A stretch of DNA of 64,000 bases from Panagrolaimus kolymaensis (GCA_028622995.1 JAJQJQ010000002.1:11594001-11658000), one strand, 5' to 3'; positions 15,001-24,897 are shown, counted from the stretch's first letter. Numbers and translations are program-made. The notes: generated from the sequence alone by a model not told the origin.

Positions 15001-15856
15001 AATTTTCTTTTGTCATTCCATTAAACACTTTCACAAAGTAAAACTAAAAATAAAGATGGCATTTCAAATTGCTCGATTTTATGTAGCTGAAACTCGGGTG
15101 TAATAATTTTTGGATTTTGTTTTTTTAAACATTTTTAAACCAATTTTCTTTTGTCATTCCATTAAACACTTTCACAAAGTAAAACTAAAAATAAAGATGG
15201 CATTTCAAATTGCTCGATTTTATGTAGCTGAAACTCGGGTGTAATAATTTTTGGATTTTGTTTTTTTAAACATTTTTAAACCAATTTTCTTTTGTCATTC
15301 CATTAAACACTATCACAAAGTAAAACTAAAAATAAAGACGGCATTTCAAATTGCTCGATTTTATGTAGCTGAAACTCGGGTGTAATAATTTTTGGATTTT
15401 GTTTTTTTAAACATTTTTAAACAAATTTTCTTTTGTCATTCCATTAAACACTTTCACAAAGTAAAACTAAAAATAAAGACGGCATTTCAAATTGCTCGAT
15501 TTTATGTAGCTGAAACTCGGGTGTAATAATTTTTGGATTTTGTATTTTAAACGTTTTTAAACAAATTTTCTTTTGTCATTCCATTAAACACTTTCACAAA
15601 GTAAAACTAAAAATAAAGATGGCATTTCAAATTGCTCGATTTTATGTAGCTGAAACTCGGGTGTAATAATTTTTGGATTTTGTTTTTTTAAACATTTTTA
15701 AACCAATTTTCTTTTGTCATTCCATTAAACACTTTCACAAAGTAAAACTAAAAATAAAGATTCTTTTGTCATTCCATTAAACACTTTCACAAAGTAAAAC
15801 TAAAAATAAAGATGGCATTTCAAATTGCTCGATTTTATGTAGCTGAAACTCGGGTG
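1..15856. repeat. Satellite array, 140-141 bp monomer (left block)
   Basis: This is an uninterrupted head-to-tail array of a 140-141 bp AT-rich monomer. Recognisable pieces are TTTTCTTTTGTCATTCC, CACAAAGTAAAACTAAAA, TTGCTCGATTTTATG and AACTCGGGTGTAATAAT. I estimate about 110 copies. Two main variants are visible. Type A has GTTGCTGCAACTCGGG and ACGGCATTTAAAATT. Type B has GTAGCTGAAACTCGGG and a GGATTTTG spacer. Positions 1 to about 9770 are mostly A with recurring B doublets, and from there to 15856 the array is nearly all B. Five shortened 52-bp units start near 12599, 14198, 14389, 14723 and 15761. No coding capacity is evident. The array runs off the left edge of the window. Confidence 0.98.
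15845..15856. repeat. Left copy of target-site duplication of the 9-kb MULE
   Basis: The last 12 bases of satellite before the element read GAAACTCGGGTG. The same 12 bases restart the satellite at 24898. Without a duplication, the right flank should resume with TAATAAT, so the overlap is best read as a target-site duplication. MULEs usually duplicate 8-11 bp, so one or two of the outer bases may match by chance. Confidence 0.85.
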
Positions 15857-16150
15857 CAACGACATTTGCGGTTTTGCAACTTGCGATTCGACACTTGCGG
15901 CTGGCTTTTGCGGTCGACTCTTGCGGTTCGACACTTGCGGCGATACTTGCGATCGACACTTGCGGTTCGACATTTGCGGTTGCCATTTCCGATTCGACAC
16001 TTGCGGCGATTTACGACATTTGCGGTTTTACCATTTGCGGTTATTTTTCCGACATTTGCGGCTCGCAAATAAAACATTAATGAAAAAATTTCTCAAGCTT
16101 GTATTTATCAACCAAAAGTTTATTTTTTCTTTAAAAAATGATTCAGTCAT
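15857..16150 (+). repeat. Left terminal inverted repeat of the MULE
   Basis: The outer ~220 bp are about 14 degenerate copies of a 12-bp motif close to CGACAYTTGCGG. The inner ~75 bp lack the motif and run through AAGCTTGTATTTATCAACC to about 16150. The reverse complement of the right end follows the same order, including a shared stretch around GCAACTTGCGATTCGACAC. The motif array creates spurious ORFs rich in RHLRF-like repeats in several frames. Confidence 0.9.
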
Positions 16151-16291
16151 CTAGCACTTGTGTAAAATTCCAAATAAAAATGAGAGAGTGTTAAATGTAT
16201 TTATGCTTGAATATTTATTAACATAAAAAATGACAAATATATGTAAATTAATGAAAAAACAACAAACAAACATATAAAGCTTTTAAATCCT

Positions 16292-18428
16292 TCAGTTATC
16301 CCATTGGTTGAAGTTGTTTTTTCCGAGTCGATATTGAACTGCTAAAAGAAATCCTCGAAGTTGTTCATCTGTAGGGGCTTCGACCGCGTTGTAAGTTTGA
16401 ACAAGAGTATTAATGGCTCTATCATTTGCGACATATTTTTTATTTCTCGGATGCATTGTTACTCGTTCAGAATTATCAAGTAAATAAGGGCGAAGTTTTT
16501 CAGTTGAAATTGAATCCTCTGATTTTAAAAGAGTAATAACTCTGAAACTTAATAATTTTAAATATAATTAAAAAAATATAAACTAACTTTGACAATGATG
16601 GATGGCTTCCGTGAAACCTTTTGTTCAATGCACTGTGAAATCCTTCCTTAAATTAATGAATTTATTTATTAAAATATATATTTTATTTGGATAGATTTAC
16701 AAACCTGGGCATTATTTGTTCTTCCCAAATGACCATCAAGCTGTGTTTCAAAATGGTTCCAGGTTTCCGGGGGAAAAGTTGCAGGTCTACCATTAACTCC
16801 ATCAATGTAATAACTAAAAATCTAAAATTATTTTATTTCTTAAGCCTAAACAAACCGCCGAAAATAGGTAAAAACTGAAGTTGGATCAATTCGACGAGCT
16901 GCTTGTGTTCGTTGACGAGAAGGCGTTCCTCCTGCTTGAGAACGAGGAGGAGGTCCTTGAGAACGTGGAGGTGTTGCTTGTTCTTGAGAAGTTACAGCTG
17001 GTATTTGGGAACGAGGAGGAGTTAAACCTCCTTGAGAAGGAAGAGGTTCATCAATATCACCAACATATTCACTAAGGTCCAAATTTCCCATATCTTCTAA
17101 CAAAAGATCAAATCCATAAGTTGTATGTTCAACAGGCAATAATGAAAGCGCTGCAAGCGATCGAACCAGCTTTCTATATTCTTCATTTCCATCATAAACA
17201 GGAACCAAACCATTTTTTTGAACATATCTATGGATGGATTGCCCAAGATGGAAGAGACATTGCCTAATGGCAATGCCTGGGAAAGTAGCTACATAAGCGT
17301 TTCGAGCAGCTATCTCGAAATCTAAGATTTCATAAGAATGGGTTTCAAAATTTTTGAATTAACTCGCTCATACCTAACATTACTGAGTTGGGGCGCGTTT
17401 GAACAATGCTATGGATTTCATGCAATACCCGTGTGTAGCTTGCTTGCGTTTTATCTGTCATCATTACAAATGCACATGGGATGCTGGATAAATCAACGAG
17501 CACATTCACAGTGTACAGTTGAAAGATGTTGCTTGGAGTTACTAAAAAAAATTTTGCTGCTTATTTATTCATTAAAATTCTAAATTAATTTCTAACCTTT
17601 AAATGTGCCATCTATAATTTTTCACGAATGTTATTCATATAAAATTATCCTGAAAAAAATTTAAGAACGCAAAGAAGTAAAGGTTCAATCAAAGAAGTCA
17701 AAACACTAATGGGGAAAAAAATTAAAGGATGCATGCAAATATGAAGATGGGCCCACCTGAACTCCATTCTCGAAATTGCTGCAGCCGCTCAACTCCTTGA
17801 TTTGACATGAATAAAAAAAAGATAGGTTCATCTGGCTGTGTTACTCGGCTATCAAAACGTAAAAATGGATTTCCATTAACATCTTGTGCAAAAGCACCCT
17901 AAAGATTATTCAAAAATAATTTAAAAAATGTAAACAATAACAAACTTCAATGATAATGTCTGATAGTTGAGGTGCATCAACTTGTTTTCTGCCAGGGATC
18001 TCACGTACGCGTTGAATTGCTCGAGCTGTGTTGACGGCACTCCATTTTGTTACAGCTTCATCCCCTAAACTTGCAGAAGCCTCAGCAAGAAGTGTTCGCG
18101 TGTTTGCTCCGCTATCAACTGCTGCTTTATCCTTTGCTTCAGATAAGGCTTGACGAAGTTCGATCGATGTTCCAGAGCGACGATGACCTTCATGTCCTCT
18201 TTGAACTTCAAGAGCTTCGGAACCAATTGGGGAATATGCTCTAGCATGGCAACCTTTTTTTACACAAACCCATACTTGAGTTGTGCCATCTTTAATCAAG
18301 TTATTTAGACGACGCCAAATCCAACCATCATAAATTACAGCTGGACGTCTTTTTGTAGTTTTAATACCATCACCGCGAATAAAGGCCAAAATAAACAAAA
18401 AAGATAATAACCAAATCATTAGATGCAT
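16292..18428 (-). CDS. MULE transposase with FLYWCH zinc finger (8 exons, 563 aa)
   Basis: This is the transposase expected to cut and move the surrounding element. Exons, 5' to 3' on the minus strand: 18428-17946, 17898-17757, 17611-17597 (a 15-bp microexon), 17541-17374, 17321-16856, 16813-16705, 16646-16588, 16541-16292. All junction phases agree, giving 563 codons plus stop. Residues ~30-85 look like a FLYWCH finger (YDGWIWRRL, then WVC, KKGC and GHEGH). The MULE core follows: DGTFKV (~209), DFEIAARNA with Asp ~270, CLFH at ~291-294, then RTNNAQ-EGFH with Glu ~462. These fit the D-D-(C/H)-E pattern of the family. A Pro/Arg/Ser/Gln linker with repeated PPRSQ sits between CLFH and EGFH. The first ~16 residues are hydrophobic, which is odd for a nuclear enzyme, so the true start may lie elsewhere. 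Confidence 0.88.
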
Positions 18429-19124
18429 TACAAAATAAAATAAACTATAGTAACTTGCAAGTTTAACAAACTCAGAAATATAAATTCAAATTAATATTTA
18501 ATGCCGATGTTGTTGTAATAATTTAACGAAGCAATTAATACAAATTTATTTAAATTTTGTTCCAAAAAATATATTCGCATAAGATGCTTCAAGGAAACCA
18601 ATAATAAAGTTATTTTTGAAATTTCTTATAAAGGGAAAAAACGAAGCATATTTCGACATTTTGTCGAGGAAGTAGTGTTTTCAATAACAAATAACAAAAT
18701 TATTTCGAAGTTTTACCAAAAATTGTTTTGAATAATAAAGATTTCGTCAATGTTTACAAACATATGGGAAAAAAGAATAAAATAAGACTCTCTTTAGCTG
18801 CATCTCAAACTCCTTCAGATAGGACCAAACATTAAATTTTTAGAAACATGATTCAGTTTTAAAACTTTGTTATTAATTTATTTACTTTTTGTTCTCATAA
18901 ATTGTTTATCGCAAATTTTATGCAAAAATTATAAAATGTAAAGGTTAAAATAAAAATACAATTCAATAGATTATAAAATATTTTTATTTAGAACAGGAGA
19001 TAAAACATAAAAAAAATATATATAAGTAATAATCGTGATTAAAAACAATGTTTAAATTTATGAAACTGCAATCGAATACATGGCAAAAAATAAATAAACT
19101 TATCAAAATATTAAGATTTTATTT
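18429..19124. other. Non-coding gap inside the MULE
   Basis: AT-rich DNA between the transposase start and the 3' end of the RING gene, both on the minus strand. It would contain the transposase promoter. I see no ORF, RNA gene or repeat that I can support. Confidence 0.6.
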
Positions 19125-20147
19125 TTAGTTTTTTTGAGTGGTAGCAAGATGGGCTGGATTTAAAAATTGACAAACTAAAAACCTGAGTAATTTGATTATT
19201 TAAAAAAAGTTATAAACTTACATTTTTTCTCAAATGCAGCAAGCTTTGTTGGGGTTTCTTTAACTTGGATTTTCAATGCATCAAGTTCTTTTTGGAGATA
19301 ATATATTTTTCTCTCCACAATATACACTTCTGTTGGTAAATGGTCGAGATCATTAAGGAGGGTTGAGTGTTGTTCCAAAATCTTTAAAAAAACATAAATT
19401 AAATTAAAGTTTTATATTTCCAAAAAGTACTTAACGTCTTCTAAGTTAAATCCCATTTTTCTTGCTGCTAATTGCAACGTGATTTTTTTGGCCAGCGCAT
19501 CAAATTGATCTTCCTAAAGATTTTTTATTCTTAAATAATTCTCAAATTAGAGCCTTTAACTTACATTTTCTTTTTGATATGTAAGTGACCCAGGTGGAGG
19601 AGAAACTGTAGAGTATTTCAAACCCGCCATTATTGTTTCTGGTGCCCTACAAACGGGGCAATTCACTCCACCCGATGAAAACCAACCTTTTAAACAGTTT
19701 TCATGCAGCGGGTGTAATCTGCATCCATAATTCATTAATGCTACCCATGGTCCATCATAAGCATCACCCCGGCAAATGGGGCAAATTGGGGCAATATTTT
19801 TTTCCTTTTCGCGGTCTTCCATTTCTTGTCGTTCTTCGGCAGCTTCTTTTCTGATTTCATCCATACGTTCTTTCATTCTTCGGCCTCTCTAAAATTTTTT
19901 AAAATTAAAAACTACTAAAAAAATGGTTTTTAAAAGGGTAAAATTGCTATAAACTTACAGATTCAAGCTCAGGTGCAGGTTGAAGGCGTTCAAATGGTAA
20001 TGGATGATTGGATGTTGTTGCTGCTCTTTTTGGTGGGTATCTAGGAAGAGGTTGTCCCGGTTGTCGATATAATTTTACAGAATAATCGGGGACATACCCC
20101 AATGCATAATGGAAGCGATATTTTGGTTTTGGTTGGTGGTCACTCAT
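19125..20147 (-). CDS. RING-type zinc finger protein, MULE cargo (5 exons, 266 aa)
   Basis: Exons on the minus strand: 20147-19959, 19888-19565, 19513-19436, 19381-19222, 19174-19125. Phases agree and end at a stop after a QKN tail. The N-terminus is basic and proline-rich (YRQPGQPLPRYPPKR). A highly charged helix (MKERMDEIRKEAAEERQEM) leads into a RING-like module with CPIC, GCRLHPLHENC and CPVC, fitting C-x2-C, C-x3-H-x2-H-x2-C, C-x2-C zinc ligands. A predicted coiled coil follows (HLPTEVYIVERKIYYLQKEL). RING proteins of this shape are usually E3 ubiquitin ligases, and that activity is inferred here. The gene lies inside the transposon and is transcribed in the same direction as the transposase, so it was probably captured from the host. 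I cannot name an orthologue. The acceptor of exon 4 (TTTAAAG) is weak. Confidence 0.75.
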
Positions 20148-20924
20148 CTACAATAATAAAGTCTTAAGAAAAAATAAGTTTGGGGAAAAATTAAAATTTA
20201 AAAAAAATTTAGAACAAAATGACTAAAGTTCTTCGAACTGTTATTGAAAAATAAACTTGGGATGCTTAGAAAAAAGATGACTAAAAGCTAACAGAAGGAA
20301 AAACAATATGTTTACGACTCTGAATATTTTTAAAGAAATAACTGCTGAAATCAACATGTTTTCGTCTTTTTTTTGAATAAGCCACCCCTTCGATGGCAAC
20401 ATCAAGCACCACATTTACAAACATCACTTATCTAAAAATAAAAGAAAATGATATTTCTAAATATTTCTGTCTCTGAAATATTTAGTTGGAATAACATTTA
20501 TTTCATAACTACTTTGGAGAATGTAGTAAATATTTTTACTTTATTTTTTAGGTTCTATGGTGTGTTATTTTTTTCTTCAAAAGTAATAGCATAGTTATTT
20601 TGTTTTCGTATGTCTGGCATTTAATGTAAATATTCTCTTCGATTGGTTTTGATAAAAAAGAGAGAATCAGATTTTATTGTTTGCTTTAAGGATAAAATTG
20701 AAAATATAAAAAAAATAATAATGACAAAAATTAATGTATGAAAAAGCGTAAAAACAACAAAATAAAATGGCGCTAAAAAAATACAAAACAAAACTTAAAG
20801 CTTTTTAAAATGGCGATAAATGAGATTTGATGGGATGAATTAATGCTATGGAAGCTGCATGGGATGGCTTTTTGCTGGCTGGCTTCGTTTCTGTGATCGT
20901 TGATGTGGAGATATTTAGTGTACA
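20148..20924. other. Non-coding gap inside the MULE
   Basis: AT-rich sequence between the RING gene start and the 3' end of the duplicated-exon gene. One open frame on the plus strand from 20848 overlaps that gene's last exon antisense and has no supporting features. Nothing else is recognised. Confidence 0.5.
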
Positions 20925-22030
20925 TTACATCAAAGGAGGATTTAAGTCCACGGGGCAGAACAAAATTTCCAATTTTCGCAAATTACTATCAATACAATGC
21001 TTTAAGAGCGTTGCGAGGCTCTGGTCATTTTTAGTAATTGCAAAGCTTTTGCCATCCTCTAAAACAAAAATTTTGTTGCGATTAATTTAAAACTATAAAT
21101 TAAACCTTGAATGCAGAAATGGTTGAGATATGGTCTTTCTGCAGCTTTTCCGACGGAAGGGAACAAAACTTCGGGAATAAAATCATGGAGCTGAAGAGTT
21201 AAACTATGCCCATAAAAATTGAAAACAATCGGAAAAATTTTTTTCAATTCTAAAAAAATAAGCAAAAATTAGTTGATTGAAAATAAATAATTAAACTATC
21301 CTTCAATGTCATTCTGAAAATGAGTTAAATTGTTTGAATAAGCGCGAATATTTGTTATTGATAATTTAGTAACAGCAGCAACTGGGCAATCAAGAATAAT
21401 GATCGAGCTTTGTTTATCAATAATAAATGGTAATAATAAGCCAAAACTTTTGTCATTATTAGAAAATGAATAAATTCTTGCTTGATCTAAAAATAAAAAA
21501 AAGAATAATAATTGCTGTATAATTTTTAAAATGTCAAAAAAAATAAACCAACCTTCGAAGCAAAAATTAATAAATTCTTTTTTTGTTGCAGCTTCTGTAA
21601 TCGCTGGAAAAATTATTTCTGGAAGATAATCTTGGAGATGAAAAGTTAAATTTTTGTTGTAAACAATAAAAGTCACGGGAAATAGTTCTTCCAAAACTAA
21701 AAGGATAAGCAAAAATTAGTTTATTGAAAATAAATATTTAAACTATCGTTTTATATCGCTATCTGCGGTAGTTGGATTATTAGAAAATACTCGAATTTTT
21801 GGCATAATTTCTCCCAAATGCTTTTTGAAGACAATATTAGCTTCATCTAATCTTTGATTGTAAAGATTTGTGTTGTCATTGCTAATAATGTGCCTTCGAG
21901 TTTGGGCATAACGATCGATATGCCGCATAGCTTCACTCCACGTAAGTAAATATTTTGTCCCAATAAAAGTTGTTAAAACCATGTGAATCGAGAAGAAGTA
22001 AACCAAAAAAATCACAAATAAAATTTTCAT
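20925..22030 (-). CDS. Secreted protein with duplicated exon modules, MULE cargo (5 exons, 296 aa)
   Basis: The family is not recognised. Exons on the minus strand: 22030-21748, 21696-21553, 21486-21301, 21249-21106, 21058-20925. They total 891 bp and stay in one frame. Residues 1-~20 (MKILFVIFLVYFFSIHMVL) look like a signal peptide. Exons 2 and 4 are each 144 bp and encode related modules: ELFPVTFIVYNKNLTFHLQD and KIFPIVFNFYGHSLTLQLHD. Exons 3 and 5 are also related (SFSNNDKSFGLLL and AITKNDQSLATLL). The ends of exons 1 and 3 match as well (IRVFSNN...DIK and IRAYSNN...DIE). The gene therefore grew by tandem exon duplication. The introns after exons 1 and 3 begin with GATAGTTTAA instead of GT, yet phase is kept. 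This means GA-AG splicing, or a recently broken gene. Being secreted cargo on a transposon, it could be effector-like, which is speculation. Confidence 0.6.
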
Positions 22031-22639
22031 TTTGCCTGAAAATGGAAAGAGAGTTGGTTACCTATGTAAATATTAAAATATTTATAGTATTTTAAAATTA
22101 GGGAGAAGTAAAAGAAAGGAAAAATGTTACAAAAAAAATAAAGTGCATCCATTAAACCGTTGTAGAAAAATAACCTAAGGAGGATGCTTATAAAAAAAAG
22201 TTTAGAAAAAAAGGAAAGCAACCATCCAAGCAAATAACGTGTTTACTACTAACATTTTTTTAAGGATGAAATAGTTGAGACTTGATGCTTACTTTAATCA
22301 ACATGTTTTCCTCGTTTTTTAAACCATATATTTCAGACACCATTTTTAAGCTTCATACACCAAGCAATTCTTTTTTTTTATCTTTTTTTGTGAAATACAA
22401 GACTTTGAATAACAAAAATTATTTCGAAACATTGTAGGAAGAAGTAAATGTTTTTCTATTTTTGAAATATTTTTGTCTAGAATAACAAGTGTGTTGAAAG
22501 AATTGGAGGTTGAAGTAAAAGGTTTTTATATTCTAAGCCTAAAACTAATAGTTCCTTTATATTTCAAAAACTATAAATATTAAAATGCTATTGTGTAAAT
22601 TTTTATATTTCTTACTGTTTATCCTTTTTATTCATCCAA
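22031..22639. promoter_or_regulatory. Divergent intergenic region between two secreted-protein genes
   Basis: Two cargo genes start back to back, at 22030 on the minus strand and 22640 on the plus strand, so this 609-bp AT-rich stretch should hold both promoters. No specific motif is identified. Confidence 0.4.
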
Positions 22640-23292
22640 ATGAAGCTTTTACTTTTGATTTCTTTATTACTGGCTTTTACCCTTGTAAATAGTTGGGCTG
22701 GAGCTGCTGCTGGTGCAGCTACACGTTTGGCTGCTTTGTTTAGCATGGCTAGACACCCGATTAAACTTGGATTAATGGGTCGTTTGCGACATCTCATTGT
22801 AACTCATCCCCTTAAAATATTTGCAGCTAACACAATGGCTAATATCGGCTTGGGAATTGTCATGGACGAAATGCTTGAAGATCTATTTGAAGCTGAAAGT
22901 GATCCGGGTAAGTTATTATTTCGATAGATATTAATTTTAAGTTTCCTTAAAAATTACTTTTAAGTAATTTCTAGATCTTCAAGACGCACTAGCAGGTATG
23001 TTTCCGCTCCGTTTGACTTACCAGCAAACGGACATCGTTCTTCACGAACACGATTACAACACAGCCATTTTCTTTGAAAAACTTCAAGATGCCAATAATG
23101 GCAATGAAATTAGTACCATTTGTTTCAACGGTAGGTTTATTTACAAACTTTATAATATATTTATAAATTTTATCTTTAGCCGAAAATGGAAAAATGGTGA
23201 AACTCCACAACAAAAAAGGCACCATGCAGGTGCTCATGTTTTATATTACAGCAACAAACGATAAAGAGCTCGATTTATTTAATTGTTTTTAA
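22640..23292 (+). CDS. Small secreted protein of unknown family, MULE cargo (3 exons, 178 aa)
   Basis: Exons 22640-22907, 22975-23130 and 23180-23292 join in phase, with donors GTAAGT and GTAGGT and acceptors CTAG and TTTAG. The first residues, MKLLLLISLLLAFTLVNSWA, are a clear signal peptide. An Ala/Gly-rich stretch (AGAAAGAATRLAAL) and a hydrophobic-basic helix follow. The middle contains DIVLHEHDYNTAIFFEKLQD and the C-terminal exon is basic (KMVKLHNKKG), ending NCF. There is no cysteine framework in the mature part and no known fold that I recognise. It is probably extracellular. It is transcribed opposite to the other cargo genes. The signal peptide and three clean splice sites make it likely to be a real gene. 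Confidence 0.7.
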
Positions 23293-23971
23293 TTAAAAAA
23301 ATTTTTTTATCTTTGTTGCCGATTTTTTCCATTTATTTTTGGTTCATATTTTATTTTTTGTCGCCTACTTATATTTGTTTGCTTTTTATTTAAAATAAAA
23401 AAATCTTTATAACATTTAAAAGCATTTTGGCGAACACGTTACTAAAAAAAGGGAGCAAGGAAGGAAAATGGAGGAAGAGAAAAGTTGTTTATCTTAAAAA
23501 AAAGAAGAAAGAATGATGCTATTGTCTTGCATTTTTTTTCGACAAGTAAAAATATTGACGAAAAAAAAGAAGCATTCGTTGCAAAAAGTTTTGAGTGAAA
23601 TAAAAAAAAAACAACGACCATGGCAAGCATTTTAGAATGACAAACATTCATAGCTGTCTCAACTGAAATATTTTTTCTTTCTTTTTTTCTCGCAGCCAAA
23701 ATAAATCCATATATTTGTTGGTTATTTATTTTCTCGTTATTTTCTATTATCAGTCTTTTTCAAAAGGTTTCAGGAAGTTTTATTGGTATATTACCTATTA
23801 ATATCGAGATATTTTTGATTTAAAAAGACTACTGAGCATATTCACAACAAAACTGTTCGATTTAAAAAGATTTATTATTTACCAAAAGATTAGCAAAAGT
23901 CATATATTTTTAAAACATTAAAACAAACGGAAAATTTAAGACGTGTTTTTATTTTATTTTTTTAAAGACAG
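23293..23971. other. Non-coding gap inside the MULE
   Basis: AT-rich sequence holding the 3' end of the 178-aa gene. A minus-strand open frame at 23442-23699 is low-complexity Phe/Ser/Lys and is not supported as a gene. Nothing else is seen. Confidence 0.5.
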
Positions 23972-24097
23972 TTATTTTGGAGGATTCATTTTTGTGTTTG
24001 AAGATCCAAATAATTCGTTGTAACTGCCATCTGGAAGTGGTTGAAATGGTTGAGGCTTTGGTGGAGTGGAAGGCTTTTCATCACCTGGTTTATTCAT
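23972..24097 (-). CDS. Tiny proline-rich ORF (41 aa), doubtful
   Basis: The short frame begins MNKPGDEKPSTPPKPQPF and ends NPPK before a stop. Its ATG overlaps the stop codon of the upstream 82-aa model on the same strand (ATGA). It could be the real C-terminal exon of that gene if splicing differs from my model. The proline-rich composition is unlike random AT-rich DNA, which is the only support. Confidence 0.3.
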   Translation of the reverse strand: MNKPGDEKPSTPPKPQPFQPLPDGSYNELFGSSNTKMNPPK

Positions 24098-24447
24098 TTT
24101 TTAGCAGTGAAAAGGCTAAAAATTATTATGATACTTTAAAGGGTTAAAGCTTTAGAAAATTATAAAAAAATTTGCCCATAAAACATAAGCAAAGCTAAAG
24201 TTATAAAAAATATATCTTACCAAAAGCAAAAGAAACAGATAAATAAAGTAATATTAAGGCAACTTTTTTTTAAATAGGCAAAGAAGCCAAAAGAAGAATA
24301 AAAGTTTTCCTTTGTCCCTGCTTTTATATGATCATCGAGCCCATCACTTGAAGGTGGAAATAACGAAAATATACTCGCCATAAAGGTTATTTGGCATAAG
24401 ACAGCGCAAAAAAATAATAATTTGCTGATGGCATAAACAACAAACAT
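24094..24447 (-). CDS. Small hydrophobic/secreted ORF near the right MULE end (2 exons, 82 aa)
   Basis: Exons 24447-24221 and 24115-24094 join in phase (donor GTAAGA, acceptor TTTTTAG). The N-terminus MFVVYAISKLLFFCAVLCQ is hydrophobic and signal-like. A short polar middle (PPSSDGLDDHIKAGTKENF) is followed by a second hydrophobic, cysteine-containing tail. It could be a two-span membrane peptide or a secreted peptide. No family is recognised. It lies just inside the right inverted repeat, mirroring the position of the transposase at the left. Confidence 0.4.
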
Positions 24448-24584
24448 GGTGAATGAATCATATCAAAAAGTTTTTGTTGAATCATAAAAGCCTGGGAAAA
24501 TACTTCAAGGCGGACATAGCAATTATGTAAAATAATTCAAAAAAAGGGTAGCTGGAATGAGAGAGCGAAAAAATAAACAACAGA

Positions 24585-24897
24585 CACGGTGAATGAATCA
24601 TTTTTTAAAGAAAAAATAAACTTTTGGTTGATAAATACAAGCTTGGGAAATTTTTTAATTAATGCTTTATTTGCGAACCGCAAATGTCGGAAAAATAACC
24701 GCAAATTGCAAAACCGCAAATGTCGTAAATCGCCGCAAGTGTCGAATCGGAAATGGCAACCGCAAATGTCGTTAAATAACCGCAAATGGGAAAACCGCAA
24801 GTGTCGAACCGTAAGTGTCGTAACCGCAAGTGTCGACCGGAAATGTCGCCCGCAAGTGTCGAATCGCAAGTTGCATAACCGCAAATGTCGGAGAACC
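24585..24897 (-). repeat. Right terminal inverted repeat of the MULE
   Basis: The reverse complement matches the left terminus: the same series of CGACAYTTGCGG-like units, then the same unique inner piece with GGTTGATAAATACAAGCTTG and AATCATTTTTTAAAG. The extreme tip differs from the left by a few bases (GGTTCTC before the first CGACATTTGCGG unit). A partial echo of the inner sequence (GGTGAATGAATCAT, then TTTTTGTTGAAT) occurs at about 24446-24490, just inside the repeat. Confidence 0.9.

Larger units (their letters stand above)
15857..24897. mobile_element. Mutator-like (MULE) transposon with gene cargo, 9041 bp
   Basis: This segment interrupts the satellite array. It has inverted termini of roughly 300 bp, is bordered on both sides by GAAACTCGGGTG, and encodes a MULE transposase just inside the left terminus. 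Long terminal inverted repeats, a 9-12 bp duplication and this transposase family are the known hallmarks of Mutator-like elements. Besides the transposase it holds a RING-finger gene, a secreted protein with duplicated exons, a 178-aa secreted protein and one or two tiny ORFs near the right end. Cargo of this extent resembles Pack-MULE or composite elements. Because the transposase is uninterrupted and the ends are intact, the insertion may be recent. An alternative is two separate short elements in opposite orientation, but the single flanking duplication argues against that. Confidence 0.85.

Noticed and set aside
1..15856. CRISPR-like array of regular repeats
   Set aside because: The repeat unit is a 140-bp monomer with no unique spacers, in a genome with introns. 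It is satellite DNA.
15777..16154. Several overlapping ORFs with RHLRF/NRKCR repeats, mirrored at 24537-24941
   Set aside because: They are open in many frames on both strands because the 12-bp motif of the inverted repeat lacks stops. No start context or splice support.
23442..23699. 85-aa minus-strand ORF in the MULE
   Set aside because: Low-complexity Phe/Ser/Lys sequence with no supporting structure.
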